64,000 nt of DNA from Misgurnus anguillicaudatus (Eukaryota > Chordata > Actinopteri > Cypriniformes > Cobitidae), in the NCBI RefSeq assembly GCF_027580225.2, contig NC_073356.2, positions 14,847,501 through 14,911,500 of the forward strand. Direction: 5' to 3'. Below, piece after piece: positions 12,100 through 24,414 of this stretch. Each line of letters starts with the position of its first letter. The stretch's first letter is position 1. The notes under the pieces were generated by a model. That model made no database searches, was not told where the DNA came from, and saw only the letters and a list, made by a program, of their open reading frames with translations. A program made the translations under genes and the position numbers.

Positions 12100-13260
12100 A
12101 ACAAAAGTAATTTTAAAGTTCAAAATATATACATATTTTGTACCTTACTGGTGTCTTTTAAGGTCTCTGTACTGCTGAAGCCATGTATTCTAGGTATCCC
12201 ATATTTATATTTTCCTGAAGTCATAGTTCTTCTGATCATAGTCCACTGTTTACGCTCACATGGTGCTCCTACTGTAGGTGTGACCATGATGTTACGAACC
12301 ACAAACCAATGGAAAGACATAGGACAATTTAGGGGCTCTGCTGCTTTTTAAGAATCTTCTGTCATGGCCACTAGAGCTTATGGGGCCAGTATCTCACTAA
12401 GGCCAAATTTGCCTTTTGTCAATCTCACAAAGGTCTCACCCCTTTCCAGCGCATTCTCAAATTTCTTCCACCACACTACCTGTGGTCTGGCTGTTGTACT
12501 CTGCAGGGTTGAGGGAACAACATTTCAATACTCTGTATGTCTTTCTCTGTATGTACATTCAGCAGAATTGTTGACTTTGACCAGTCAATCACTAGTTCCA
12601 GGACAACAAGCAGGTCTGGGACAAAGCCCATCACCACCTTCAGTGTGCAGTGATTACTCGCGGTATTTAACTTTGTGTCATGCAAATTTTTAGCTTGTTT
12701 AAGGCAAATAGTGCGTTTTCATGGCAAACGCACCTATATCTCGTCATTCGCATCGCCCCACGCGCATCTGATGGTGTCTTTGCATTGACTTTGTATGTAA
12801 TCTACTCGCGCAAATCATTGAACTCACGTTTGGTGTAAACCCACAGTAATGTCTCAAGAGCCACGTTGATGCTCAAAGGACCAATACATATATCAGGCCA
12901 GACAGAAAGTGTGCCTTTCAACTTGAGACAATGAAATAAAAGTAATTTCAATAGTATTGCAGAACAAAATATGGTTAGTTACAAATGTTCAGACTTGTTT
13001 ATAAAGCATTTGTGCTCTTCATACTTGTGAACATAGAATCAAGCTTCAGTAGCACATCAGCTTGTATTTCCTGTATAACACATACTATTTCCTGTTTCCA
13101 CAAGAACAGAATTTGCTGAGTAAAGTTTTATTAGTGTTCAAGCTTGTTTATTCTCCTGTAAGAGAACCAAAAGTCACCTCTGGTGGGTTGGCAGACTTGC
13201 AAAACTTTTAAAAGTTAATCATTCAAGATAGTTTAAAGACAATCGTATTTTGTTCAATAG
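12100..13260. other. Intergenic stretch with a duplicated block at 13040-13250
   Basis: I found no gene. The open frames at 12120-12693 have no recognisable domains. 13040-13250 (ATTTCCTGTTTCCACAAGAACAGAA, then a GCAGACTTGCAAAAC segment) is a diverged copy of 29690-29930, so this piece belongs to a segment duplicated within the window. Confidence 0.5.
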
Positions 13261-13261
13261 T

Positions 13262-14870
13262 TCAATTCAATTTAATTTATATAGCACTTTTCACAATTTT
13301 TTAATTTTTTCAAAACATATTTACATTACAAAAGCAGGAGAAAAACACAGATAAAACACATAAGAAGCAGAGTACTCGGCTAAGATAAATCCGTACTAGC
13401 GAGTGTAGTAATATTGTAACTTATAGAAGAGAGTTATAAGTTAAGCCAATGTCAGCTGACTCCCTAGGGGTTGAAAAAACTCCTAGGAGAAAAAAACTGA
13501 TTTAACAGCAGGAAAAAAGTCTTATGAAGAAAAAAACCCTTGAGAGAGAGCCAGACATGGGATCACATTGAAGGAAGGCCAGTAGATCAGTGGTGTGATG
13601 ACCTTCATGGCAACAGGAACTGGGTCTGTTAGTCTCAGTGTCCTAGGGATAAAGAGAAACAAAATACTATTAGTGCTCGTATGTAATGCAAGTGTCATAC
13701 AGTATAATGGTTGAATATCTGCTCAGTTTCGGACAGGCTAACCCGGAAGAAGAATAGATGGAAGAATGCTGTGCGGGAGACGTGACTACTGAAAGATAGA
13801 TTGCTGTCGAACATCACACCTAGATTCTTCACTGTGGAAGATGGTACCACAGTGCAGCCATCTATGGGCAACTTGTAAGACTTCGTTCAAACTGCAAACA
13901 TTAATGTCCAATTCTGATTTTTTGCTCAGATTGGATTTTTTCTTTGACTGTTCACACTATGCGGCTAAAATCAGACAGCTGTGTGAACTGTTCGTAGTCC
14001 TGAACTGCATTGCATGCGCAAAAGACCAATACTATGTCACATGCAGCACACGGTAATACGGAAATGAACGCACAGACTACAGAGCGGGTGTTGTGGACTT
14101 CATACGGAGCTGCGGAGACCGGCCAGTCGACGCGTTTTATATCTCAGTTCGTGGGAGCGAACGATATGAGCCGAGGCAGTCTGCTCCCGGGTCACATGCA
14201 GGTCCGTCATCTGGACAACGCTTCAAGAAAGTCAAACACACTTATTTGCATGTTAGGGCCTTTTATGTGTAAGGGCATGTGCAACAGAAGCTTAATATTT
14301 AATGTGTTGTTTATATTTCCGCAATTGTAACGCATATCAATCAAGAATGATGTAAAAGTTGCATGAATTCCGATATGACTGTTCAGACTGAGGTCGCATT
14401 GCAAAACATCCAACCTCTATCTGCTTTAGAACCACATATGAAAGTGGCTCAAATCAGAATCGAAAAGATCAGATTCCATGTGGTTTGTGCTGTTCACACA
14501 GTCATACAAAGAGACAGACATGGGTCACATATGAGCAGAAAATCCGATTTTGATGACAATGTGAACGTAGTCTAATTTGACTTATTTTCTTTGGAGCAGT
14601 TTGGATACTATTGGATTCAGTTTAATAGTAAGTATCTCTGTCTTTTTGGAGTTTAGAAAAAGGAAGTTATTTGCCATCCAGTCACTGATATTGCTAATAC
14701 AGTCTGTAAATCCGGATATCATCTGCATAGCAGTGAAAACGTATGTTATGTTTCCTCATAATGCCTTCTAGTGGTAACCTATAAAATGAGAAAAAGATAG
14801 AGCCTAGAACTGATCCCTGTGGTACACCATATTTAACCGAGGAGTGATATGACTAAGAATGAGCATAAAT
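13262..14870 (-). pseudogene. L2-like LINE 3' part, minus strand, interrupted
   Basis: Read on the minus strand: RT motifs GVPQGS (about 14810) and HCYADD (about 14725), the YADD catalytic box. A segment around NNFLFLNSKKTEIL (about 14650) follows. After an insertion (13878-14573) the frame resumes with LGVMFDSNLSF (about 13810). An internal deletion then jumps to the 3'-UTR, whose CAATTCAATTTAATTTATA end at 13262 is the complement of the tail of the plus-strand L2 at 39190-39230. The same 3'-UTR words (GTGTGATGACCTTCA and so on) occur in both. Dead copy: internal deletion plus a nested transposon. Confidence 0.8.
13878..14573. mobile_element. hAT-like MITE inside the minus-strand L2
   Basis: Inverted ends AGACTTCGTTCAAACTGC (13878) and the complement of GTGAACGTAGTCT (to 14573). 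Continuing similarity inward includes TCTGATTTTTTGCTCA against TGAGCAGAAAATCCGA. Flanking octamers AACTTGTA (13870-13877) and AATTTGAC (14574-14581) agree at 5 of 8 positions, so an aged 8-bp duplication is possible. The host LINE frame picks up on either side, which fixes the boundaries. No transposase. Confidence 0.7.
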
Positions 14871-14935
14871 GACTTGCAACTTTTCTAGTATTTTAGAAAG
14901 AAAGGGTCAATTTGAAGTATTTTATATATATATAT

Positions 14936-15943
14936 GAAGAGTTTGGTTCCAAAACGCAATAAATCCATTTTGACAAATTTTGGTAAAAACGTGTTTTCTA
15001 TACCAAGAAAGTGACAAGATGAAAACAACTATTTTCTGTTACAAACTTTCACATAGCATCTTTAGGTTATAAAAACATAAAAAATTCAAATCCATAAGTT
15101 GATTTTCAAAGATTTATTATAAAAACAGATTATTTTTTCCACAAAATGCAATAAATCCATGTCAAGATTTTATTCAAAATGCTATAAATCTATTGAATCA
15201 ATAGCCTATATAAATGTGCATTCATCTTTGCCATGTTATATTCGTTTAGTTGACTAGTTGTACACACTAATTAAAAATATGAACATTAATGGCATTAATC
15301 AAAACACTTACTTTGTCATATTAAGATCACTGTCATTGCGGTTACTTGACGTCCTCGCTTAACGTCTTTCACAGAGATCAGCTGTAAAATGTTTTGGTCC
15401 TGCTCGATTTTCGTTGACTTTGAGTAAAATTATGGAAAGTTTTTCATAAGATCCTCTGGGGTCAATGTGTTAGCATGAGAAGCTTGATGCTGTCGGGAGA
15501 ACAAGCACCCGTCTCCCGAGTGCCTTTCAGGGAAATTATTAGATGTTGATGGCTTACGTTTCTTTCCCATCACAGAAAACCATCACAGGTTTAGCGATGC
15601 AATTAAAGTATTATTTTGTTTTGTTTGTTGATCACGAAGTACAAAGTAGATGAGGAAAACTAGGACTCCGTGTACTCAGCGCGTCCGCCATTGTTTGTTT
15701 ACATTGCGTGACTGGTGGGCTGTAATATCAGAAATGGATTTATTGCGTTCTGTAAAAAAGGAGCAGTGGCGTTTATCGCATTTTGGGAAAAAAGGGAGAA
15801 AAGATGACAGAATAACACGGCGGATATTGGATTTTGCGTAAAATTAAGAATTTACTTTTAACTACTGACCTGATATAATACTGATTTTGGCAGTAACTCA
15901 TTTTTTTCAAAAATGCCGTTTATGGCGTTTTGGAACCAAACTC

Positions 15944-15946
<3 letters not shown>
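14936..15946. mobile_element. TIR element inserted in an (AT)n tract
   Basis: The ends are a near-perfect 22-bp inverted repeat: GAAGAGTTTGGTTCCAAAAC at 14936 and its complement ending at 15946. Both flanks are alternating AT, so the target was an AT dinucleotide repeat. A TA duplication (mariner type) would be invisible there. The words CGCAATAAATCCAT and GGATTTATTGCG recur inside in opposite orientation. A 63-residue frame at 15650-15841 has no recognisable domain. Confidence 0.75.

Positions 15947-16023
<77 letters not shown>
15947..16023. repeat. (AT)n microsatellite, about 77 bp
   Basis: A pure AT dinucleotide run directly right of the TIR element. On the left side of that element only about 13 bp of AT remain, so the right part has expanded since insertion or the insertion was off centre. 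The open frame at 15913-16128 is an artefact of this repeat. Confidence 0.97.
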
Positions 16024-16026
<3 letters not shown>

Positions 16027-16370
16027 TATTATTTTCTCATTGGGGGCCTGAGCCCCCCTAAAATGAAAATCCTACAATCGCCCCTGCCTGAACCAACTAA
16101 GTATTACACATTAAATGCTGTTCACTGACTATATTTCACTAAACAATGCACTAGTGAGACTTTCACAATGTGTATAAATCTTTTACTCAAGGGAAAGTAG
16201 GGGTTTGCTGGAAAATGTTTAGAAGTAAAAACCATCAAACAATATTTAATGCAATTTGTTCACATTAAAATCCAACAGTTTTGTTTAGAATTATTGTCAT
16301 ACCCACGTCATAGCCACTCTTTTTGCCTGTTAATAAACCACAGACTTTTGTCACCAACACGTTCAACACA

Positions 16371-16431
16371 TATAAATATGAGTGTCGATGTGTATTTCAC
16401 ACAAACTGTATTCTCAGCTTTGAACACAAAG
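16371..16431 (+). promoter_or_regulatory. TATA-like box and non-coding first exon of perforin copy 2
   Basis: TATAAATA at 16371, followed by the same CACAAACTGTATTCTC segment as copy 1 and a donor GTAGGAAA from 16432. The acceptor TTACAG ends at 16584, giving a 5'-UTR intron of about 153 nt. The similarity to copy 1 extends from about 16290 to the start codon. Confidence 0.65.
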
Positions 16432-16587
16432 GTAGGAAAAATTCAGAGTGTCGTTCAAGTCAAACTGGGATTTGTGTCTTATACTCAGTTTGACCCAGGA
16501 TCCTTATATGTAAACATATTGTAACCTTTATATTACTACAGAAAATAATTTGACGAAAAATCTACAATGTCATTTATCTTACAGATC

Positions 16588-18405
16588 ATGGCGCAGTTGT
16601 GGACTCAACTTATTTTCTGTGCTTTGCTTCTCATGATCATTTCTGGAGAAGATGAATTGGGCACAACAAAAGAGTGTGAAAATGCTCCCTTTGTTCCAGG
16701 GCACAATCTTGGTGGAGAAGGATTTGATGTTGTGACCATGAAGCGAAAAGGTTCTTACGTGATCAACACAGAAAACTGGGATTTAGGAAACGGCACCTGT
16801 AAACTGAAGAGAAACCGATACATGAATGGAGTGAAACAGAAGTTACCAGCAGCAGTTGTATTCTGGAGGACCTTTCGAAAGTGTTCAATGAAAGTCTCCA
16901 GTCAGGTCTTTGAATCAAGTGAGTCAGTAGTCAGTGATTCATCATCAGCACTTTCTGCCAGCTGGAAGGTTGGTCTAAATGTGAAGTTAGTTGGTGGATC
17001 AGTTGGTGGCACCCATTCAAGAGAAGCAAAATTTGCAATGACAAAATCAAAGGAAGACAAATACAGTTTTACCAAACATGAAGTTGCATGCAGCTTCTAC
17101 AGGTGATACAATAATGAGAGCTTTATTCTTCATGTTTGTCATTCTTTTTTTTTTTTTGATTTAACCTAACAGAATGTATGCATATTTTACAGGTACCAAG
17201 TAGCCCAAAAACCACCTCTTCATCAGGAGTTTCTTGAAGCTGTCAAATCTCTTCCCAAATTCTATGATGCAACTGCCTACCGTAGCTTGATCAGCACATA
17301 CGGTACCCATTTTATCAAAGATGTGAAGTTAGGAGGGAAAATGAAAGCCATAACAGCCATCAAAACCTGTCAGGCAACAATGAGTGGACTCACAGATACT
17401 GCCGTGAAAGACTGTTTGGATGTGGAAGCCTCTGGAATAATCAAAGGAGTAAATGTGGCAGCAGAAACACATTTTTGTAAAGAAAAGAAAAAGAAGATGG
17501 GTGCAAGTCAAAAGTTTAGCAACATTTTCAGCGAACGGCAAACAGAGATTATCGGAGGAAACATAAATGGAGAAGATTTGCTGTTTTCTGGTTCGTCACA
17601 CCCAAACTCCCTTAACAACTGGCTTAAGTCTTTGAAGACCCTCCCTGACATTGTGCACTACACTCTCAAACCCCTTCATTTAATACTGAGTGAAAGAGAT
17701 CCTGTCAGGAATGGACTTAAGAAAGCTGTTGAGGCTTACATTAATGAAAACTCTCTTAAGAAGGTTTGCTCAAAACCTTGTGCCAGCGGCAGGAGGTGCA
17801 GTGCTAGAGATCGATGTGTTTGTGTTTGTAGGCCCAGTCAAATACTAAAGTCTAATTGCTGTCCACCTCAAAAAGGACTTGCCACACTGAAAGTCTTCAG
17901 TCTCTATGCCAACGGTTTATATGGAGATGTGTGTGGTAAAACAGATGGTTTTGTGATAGTCAAATTTGGTCGACAATTTAAACCCACAAGGGTTATTCAT
18001 AATAATGACAACCCACGTTGGCGAGGATCATTTCACTTTGGTCCCATTAATTTTTTTATGGCTAATCGACTATACTTTGAAGTATATGATGCAGACAATT
18101 GGAGCAATGAACTCCTTGGTAAATGCTCATTTAATCTTCGGAGTGGTGTTGTGACCGACACCTGTGTCTTTAAATATGGCACCTTCTTTTTTACCTATAA
18201 AGTCCAATGTGCGCCCAGTTTAGAGGGCCCTCGGTGTAATAATTATAAACCTTCTCCAATGCCTTCCCATCTTGCTAACATTTTTAGCTCAAGAAATGGC
18301 ATTCTGGTTAAGGACTTGTGGAAGCTAGAATTAGCTCGCAATAACTCAGATAAGTTAAGTTTCAAGAGCACTTCTGGAAAACAGATGGAGCTGTACAAAC
18401 TGTAA
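16588..18405 (+). CDS. prf1-like: Perforin-1-like, copy 2 (MACPF + C2)
   Basis: Same two-coding-exon architecture as copy 1: 16588-17102 joined to 17193-18405, phase 2, GT-AG, 575 residues. Signal peptide, MACPF with the GTHF motif, Cys-rich segment and C2 are all present and in frame. Two differences deserve note. The third Ca2+ loop of the C2 domain reads YDADNWSNELLG, one residue shorter than the other copies and with Glu in place of the last Asp, so Ca2+ affinity may differ. The segment just before the first exon end (LNVKLVGGSVGGTHSREA) is identical to copy 3 and unlike copies 1 and 4, although the promoter and much of the rest group with copy 1. The Cys-rich segment has one extra Cys (GRRCSARDRC). 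Function is inferred from family; whether it is expressed cannot be seen. Confidence 0.92.
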
Positions 18406-18549
18406 CTTCTCAGATCAAACCCATATACATTAAAATAGCCGTAATCTAGCACAGCTTAAAAATCATTAGATGCAAAATGTTTAAGTATATCCAGAAACAT
18501 TGTGTGAAACTTTGCATTTTAATTGCATTATTTGCTTCATTTTTGTTCT

Positions 18550-18555
18550 ATTAAA
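18550..18555 (+). terminator. Poly(A) signal of perforin copy 2
   Basis: ATTAAA at 145 bases after the stop, followed by a TG-rich segment (GACCTGTGTGTTTTC), as in copies 1 and 3. Confidence 0.7.
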
Positions 18556-18599
18556 GCATTTACAAAGACAGACCTGTGTGTTTTCTTTATTTTCTGTGA

Positions 18600-19237
18600 A
18601 CTGAAACTTATGATAAATTTGACAACTGTCTTGTTACAAATTAACAACTGAAAACCTCTGCTTATTCATAAATATTTTGATTGTTTTTTAGGGAAACAAT
18701 TAGTGAACGCTGATAAAGGGCCATCTGAAATACCATGAGGGGCGATCAATGCATATAATTCTCCCAGCTAGAAAATGCATATAGGTACGGTCTTTAAGTT
18801 TTAACGAGTTGTATTTCTTTCATTTTCATTCATTTCATTTATTTATTTAGATGGGACAATGCATATTAATGAACGTACAATAAGAATTGACGTAAATACA
18901 CCGGATTTAGCACAATGCTAATTTCCATATAAACAAACATCTTGGTAATACAACCACAAAAACTGCAACTATAGTAGCAACGTACAGAACTTAAAATGTA
19001 TTCTTTTTTATGAATGTAGTAGAGAAAATTTACAAAACTACAAAAATCCAAACTCTTTAAAAACAGATTGTTGTGTTATAAAAGTTACCTAATACATAGA
19101 AAACCAGATGGTAACTGGTTAGCTTTAGCTATCAGTATGCTATCATATAGTTTAATGCTTGTTTTCATTTTGAATTGTTTGAAATAGGGAGAAAAATTAC
19201 AAAAGAAAATTACAGCCAAAAAATGAAAAAAAGGGGA
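18600..19237. other. 3' flank of copy 2
   Basis: 18595-18690 is similar to the 3' flank of copy 4 (55440-55540; AACTGAAAACCTCTGCTTATTC), so the flank was duplicated with the gene. From about 18820 an ATTTATTTAGATGGGACAATGC segment looks like an interspersed repeat. No gene seen. Confidence 0.6.
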
Positions 19238-19245
19238 AAAAATCC

Positions 19246-19808
19246 GGTAACGCTTTAGATTACAGCCCGGAAAGTACTGTGTAAGTACAGCGAATGTACA
19301 GCATATGCTTCTGTAATTATAGTATACTTATGAAGTACGTACGTGTAATTATAACTGAACAATTAAAATATTTGGGGAACAAAGGGGTAACAACCAGGAA
19401 AAATACAAATAATATATGCAGTAGATAAAGTGGCACTTGTTACCCCCTTGTTTCACGTAGTTACAGAGTAAATACAACATCTGCGGGCTGTAAATTAAAG
19501 TGGCACTTGTTACCCCTTTGTTTCCAAAATATTATAAATTGTTTCCTTAAAAATACACGTATGTACTTTAGAAGTACACTATAATTACAGAAATGTATGC
19601 TGTAAATTCGCTGTACTTATGCAGTACTTTACTGCATATAGTATTTGTATTTTTCCTCGTTATTACCCCTTTATTACCCAAATATTATAAATTGTTCCCG
19701 TATAATTACACGTACGTACTTCATAAGTAAACTATAATTACAGAAACATACGCTGTAAATTCGCTGTACTTACGCAGTACTTTCCGGGCTGTAATCTAAA
19801 GCGTAACC
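19246..19808. mobile_element. hAT-type MITE with perfect 8-bp target duplication
   Basis: Terminal inverted repeats of about 34 bp begin GGTAACGCTTTAGATTACAG (19246) and end with the complement at 19808. The flanking octamer AAAAATCC is identical on both sides (19238-19245 and 19809-19816). The interior is built from repeated arms around GTACTTATGAAGTACG and TGTTACCCCTTTGTTTCC in both orientations. It contains no coding frame. The clean duplication points to a hAT-mobilised, unrearranged copy. Confidence 0.9.
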
Positions 19809-20035
19809 AAAAATCCTGTAAAGATATGAAAGATATTAAAAAAGAATAAATAAAATACATTCTACACATTACTGTAACAACATGTTCATTATTGTAAATT
19901 ATAATGATGGTTCTGCTATCTTTCTTGCATTTGGCCACAATTTCTCATCAACATCATGTCGTCTCTGGCAATGCATCTTGGAAAGACCTCTTCCTTGATC
20001 CATATTTCCCAACAAATTCAGTTCCAAACTATCCC

Positions 20036-20868
20036 CTCTAGAGTGAATAATAAGCTAAAATAGCAATATTTTAGTTAAGGATGGTCTGTGAGGCAAGGTC
20101 GAATTTTGATTGGTCGCTTGACTAAGCATGCTCCCCCAACGTATAACTTTGTTCAATACTGAAACCACATTTTCAAAACTCGTCACACAGTCAGCGAAAC
20201 AGAAGTCAGTGCAGACCAAACTGTGACTGTGAACCATTTTTCATTGCTTTCAGATAAAATGCATTCAGTGACCAGATTTTTCTAAATTCAGGAACTCTTT
20301 TTCCATTCTTACTTTACAACATGCAAAATACTATGTATTTTCAGCACATTTTTCTAATGCTAACACACTGCATTCAAAATGGTAAAAAACACATTTAAAA
20401 CATAATGATGGCAAATTTAAAGCATTTATGCAATAACTATTTAAAAATATTGTCAATTTTACAGCCCAAAATAAATAATCATTACAAGAATATTGCTGTT
20501 TTAGCTGAAATTTCACCCAGGTGTTCTCATTACCATGATTTAGTAAAAAGGGATAGGCCTACTTTGGAACTGAATTTGTTGGCAAATATATTGTAGATCA
20601 AAGAAGAGCAAATCAGAGAGGGTACTTTCCAAGATGCATTTAAAAAAAGGGAGTTGTCTAAAAGCAATGAAAAATGGTTCACAGTTTGGTCTGGACTCTT
20701 CACACAGACCTCGCTGACTGTGTGAAGAGTTTTGAAAATGTGGTTTCATTATTAAACAATGCTTGTTAGCAACTGATAAAACTGTAATAGGGTGGGGAAG
20801 CATGCTTAGTCAAAATTCGACCTTGCCTAACAGACCGTCCTTGCTATTTTAGCTTATAATTCACTCTA
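20036..20868. mobile_element. Foldback element with arms of about 240 bp
   Basis: 20036-20275 (CTAGAGTGAATAATAAGC, AAGGTCGAATTTTG, AAACTGTGACTGTGAACC) is the reverse complement of about 20620-20868, with small indels. The arms carry GCATGCT words and AATGAAAAATGGTTCACAG. The middle (about 20280-20620) has no recognisable gene. No clear target duplication was found, so the superfamily is unassigned. Confidence 0.8.
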
Positions 20869-20929
20869 GGAAGACAATACACTAGGCAAATACGAGCTTT
20901 AAATAGTACATTTTATCATTAAAAGGCTG

Positions 20930-21130
20930 GTACACCATCCAAATATTGCATAAGCCTTCTCCAGGTCCACTTGTAACATCTGTTGATGTTATTCCCACCC
21001 GGCTCTTCAAATGAGTCCTGGATATTTTTGGCCCTAATGAATTGGATATTATGAACAGCATATTGAACAGTGGCTGTGTTCCTTTAGGCTTTAAGCAGGT
21101 AGTGGTTAGGCCTTAGATCTCAAGATAGCT
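20930..21130 (+). pseudogene. LINE RT scrap
   Basis: 20930-21040 matches 11690-11800. It is followed by a plus-strand RT segment readable as SILNSGCVPLGFKQVVVRP (about 21065-21125), a motif found ahead of the palm in L2/CR1-like LINEs. Both flanking parts of the RT are gone. Confidence 0.6.
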
Positions 21131-21139
21131 ATTCATGCC

Positions 21140-21980
21140 TTCATCTCATTCAGAGTTTTGCTATTACAAGTAACTTGCATTATGTAATAATATTACTTTT
21201 CTGAAGTAACGAGTAAAGTAACGCATTACTTTTTAAATGTACACATTAATATTTTAGTTATTTTTTTAAAAAGTAATGCAAGTTACCTTTCAGCTAAATT
21301 AATTTGATTAATTTGCATTATTTTCCTATAATCCAATGGCCCATCGTCAATTATTCCTTACGTAGAATTCGTGGCTGAGTGGGAACAGTTTTAAATTGGA
21401 AACGGAGATGGCAGGCCAGAGCCAGGAACGGATTGGCAATCTGTGCGTTCTGGAAAAGTCCAGAACGGCCGTTCAACGGAGCGCCGTCGCCGGGCCGTCT
21501 GCAAAAAAGTAAAAGCAATATGAACAGCCAACAGCAGGGTCACTAATACAATCACTTTTATGCTGCTACGTGTCAAAAAACGAGGAAGAAGAGTCGGCCT
21601 ACTAGCCGTGATTGGTCCACGGATTCCCGGAATTCGTGAGCCTGAATTCACGAGCCTGAGCATCCACAGCCTGGTCATGATGAGGGACAGACAGAGTTAC
21701 CTTCACATCAGCAAGAGGTCCTGTAAATGCCAGTAGTAGCAAGACACATTATAATATACACAATATAAAAATAAAAATAAAATTGCGTGAAAAAAAATTA
21801 TGCGCAACTACTATTAGAGAGAGACGTGATGTGAGTGTGTGGGGGGGGCGCGATTGTACAGTGCAAACGTAAAAACAATACATACTCCGATATTTTGTTC
21901 ATATGCGACATCATTCAAACTGTAAAGTGTTGGCTTATATTTGTGTACAGTCACAGTAAAACAAAACATTGTACTTTTGT
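21140..21980. other. No gene recognised
   Basis: AT-rich start (21160-21330, with the word AGTAACG repeated), then a GC-richer stretch at 21380-21700 (frame 21391-21678 on the minus strand without a known domain). The latter looks like a repeat fragment, but I could not find its ends. Confidence 0.3.
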
Positions 21981-21988
21981 CAAACTCT

Positions 21989-22863
21989 AAAGCCCTTTTC
22001 ACACAGTAATTCCGGAAAATACACGTAAAACGTGTCTGGGTATTTTGCGGGATTAGTTTGATTTTGGTTTGTTCACACAGACAGTCTTTTTCCGGAATCT
22101 GTGTGAGCGTTCAGACACATCCCGGATAATTCCCGTATAGACACGTGAGGGTGTGACGTATAATGTACGAGTATTTGACGAGCTCCCTGATTTCTGCTTT
22201 GATACAGTTTTCAGACATTTCTCATCGTGATTGTTTATATGCATTTAAAACCCGCATTTTGAGGAGCTGAACGATATTATCTTGTTAGCATGACGTGCGG
22301 GTATTTTCGTTTATTATAGCTAAAATGAGCACGTGACGCGATATTCTTTTATGCTGCTGAATGATCTCCGTTTCAACACAGTAAGTAATAAGCTAACTTA
22401 CATGATATCTGCTTCAGTCCAGTTTGCTGCTATTTCTCGTCGTGAATGTTGTAAATCCCTCATTTTAAAGAGTTGAACCAACTTCATGTTGCCATGACAC
22501 GCGCGTCCTCACTACGGCACGTGCGTCATTGTTTATGCATCTCATGTATCATTTCCTGATAACTGCTTCAATCTAGTTTGCAACATTTCTCGTGGTGAAT
22601 GTTTATATGCACGTTATCTCTCGTTGTAAGGAGCTGAACCATAACTTGCGTTGTGATGATGACGCGCGCGTCCTCACTTCGACACGCCCTTTATGGCATT
22701 GTTGCGGCTTCTGTTCACACAGAGGGTTACCCGTGTATCTGACTAGGTCCTCTTTCCGGCAACGATCCCAGAAGATTAACGGAACGAGTTTTTGTTCACA
22801 CAGACCCTTGTCTGGCAATTTTACGGGTATTTTCTGGGACCAGAGGTCTGTGTGAATGGGGTT
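21989..22863. mobile_element. hAT-like MITE, right target duplication split by an LTR
   Basis: Inverted ends AAAGCCCTTTTCACACAG (21989) and the complement of CTGTGTGAATGGGGTT (to 22863). The left flank is CAAACTCT (21981-21988). On the right only TAAA remains before a solo LTR starts at 22868; beyond that LTR the sequence resumes TAAACTCT (27218-27225). Skipping the LTR, the duplication is CAAACTCT against TAAACTCT, 7 of 8. Interior words such as ACGCGCGTCCTCACT are repeated; no transposase. Confidence 0.8.
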
Positions 22864-22909
22864 TAAATGTCACAGGTCGGAGCGGACCACCTCTAACGTG
22901 AGTCACGCC

Positions 22910-24414
22910 TAGGGATGGGAATTCGAGAACCGGTTCTTCTTAAGAACCGGTGCCCAGTGAATCGATTCCTTTGAATCGTTAGAATGCCTGCTTAACGATT
23001 CCGCTTATCGGTTCTGCTCGTACGTTGCAAATGTGTCATGACGTCACACACGCGCTGTGTTGTTTTGGTTAAGAACGCAGCAAACATTGCATCGAGGCAG
23101 AACGATCCAAAGTTTGGTTATAATTAGTGGTGGGCAGAGCGAGGCTTCGTGAAACACTGAAACAGTTGAATCAATAACTTATATTTGACGTGAAAATACG
23201 ACAATACGGTCGCGTTGCAGGACTGTCGCGTTTGATACACTATTACACAACAACACCAGCGAGTCAAGCACCAGCGGTCAGCGGAGCTAACGGGATGCCA
23301 TCTGCTATTAATGCCGAAGGTAATGTGTTAATGTTAATATGAGCGCCATTTCATTGTGTAAACTTTTACTATACGGATCTCCGTTGTCATTGTCCATCAA
23401 ATTGATGACGGCCAGAGTCTGGCTGGTTCTCACACTGGCTCAGAGGCTGCAGAAAGTATCTCTCGTGCACCTCTAGCTACTCCGTTTACAGAGGCAGGGA
23501 GGAATAAAATGACCGAGGCGAGGATAAACACATTTCACCGAGCAGTAGAGGCGGACACTACTTTAAGTATTTCTACTTAAAAGTACATTTTCAAGTATTT
23601 GTATTTTATCAGTGTTTTTTTTTTTTAAAACATACATTCTAAAGCATATTATCATCATTTTAAATCCACTACATTTCATAATTTCAAGTTTTTGGTTTAT
23701 TTAATATTTATGTACATTAAACATCTAGTAATGTTTTGTACTTTTACTCAAGAAAAGTAAAAGTACACATTTTTATGTAATTATGTATTAAATCAATTTT
23801 AATATGCAATATAAAAGGAATACACAGTATGATTCTATGCTTTAGAATGTAGTGAACATTTTTTAGTAAAGTAAATATTTTCCAAGACAACACTCTGATA
23901 AAGCACAGATGCTTGGAAAATGCAACCAAAATACTCAAGTAGTCTCCACCTCTGCCGATCAGTGAAAAAGGTGGTATTTGCATCCGTTTGCCACAGTAGA
24001 TGCCTCTGCATTTCGGTAGGTTAATTTGCTGTATTTTGTCCAGCATCATGTCTTTTCAAAAGAAAATAACAAATGCATGCATGACCAAACGTTGCATGTT
24101 TTATGTCAGTCTAGTTCTGTTTAATTAATTCCTAGTCCTATCACATTATTACTGGTTGAGAAACACTGCCCTAGGCTATAGGTCCCTGGACTTTACTTTA
24201 AGAAGTAGCTCACCTACTTTTAAGTTTGTTCTGAGGTTAATAATGTGTGTATACTCTGTTCTGTGTCTTCTGAACAGATTTCAAAGCGAGTTAATACAAA
24301 CATACACATTTGTGCTTATTCCCTCACCCAATGAGAATCGATAAGGAATCGAATCGATAAGCAACATCGATAATGGAATCGGAATCGTTAAATTCTTATC
24401 AATTCCCATCCCTA
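22910..24414. mobile_element. hAT element inside the solo LTR, perfect 8-bp duplication
   Basis: Termini TAGGGATGGGAATTC (22910) and AATTCCCATCCCTA (to 24414) are inverted repeats. GTCACGCC flanks both sides exactly (22902-22909 and 24415-24422). The subterminal regions are rich in AATCGAT/GAATCG words. The interior has no transposase and carries a second nested MITE at 23546-23954. Confidence 0.93.
23546..23954. mobile_element. MITE nested in the hAT element
   Basis: Ends TAGAGGCGGACACTACTT and AAGTAGTCTCCACCTCTG are inverted repeats. The flanks CCGAGCAG (23538-23545) and CCGATCAG (23955-23962) agree at 7 of 8. A second copy of this MITE surrounds the L2 LINE at 32621-39343, and this uninterrupted copy shows exactly where the L2 landed. 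Confidence 0.85.

Noticed and set aside
15913..16128. 71-residue frame with an Ile-Tyr run
   Set aside because: Translation of the (AT)n microsatellite.
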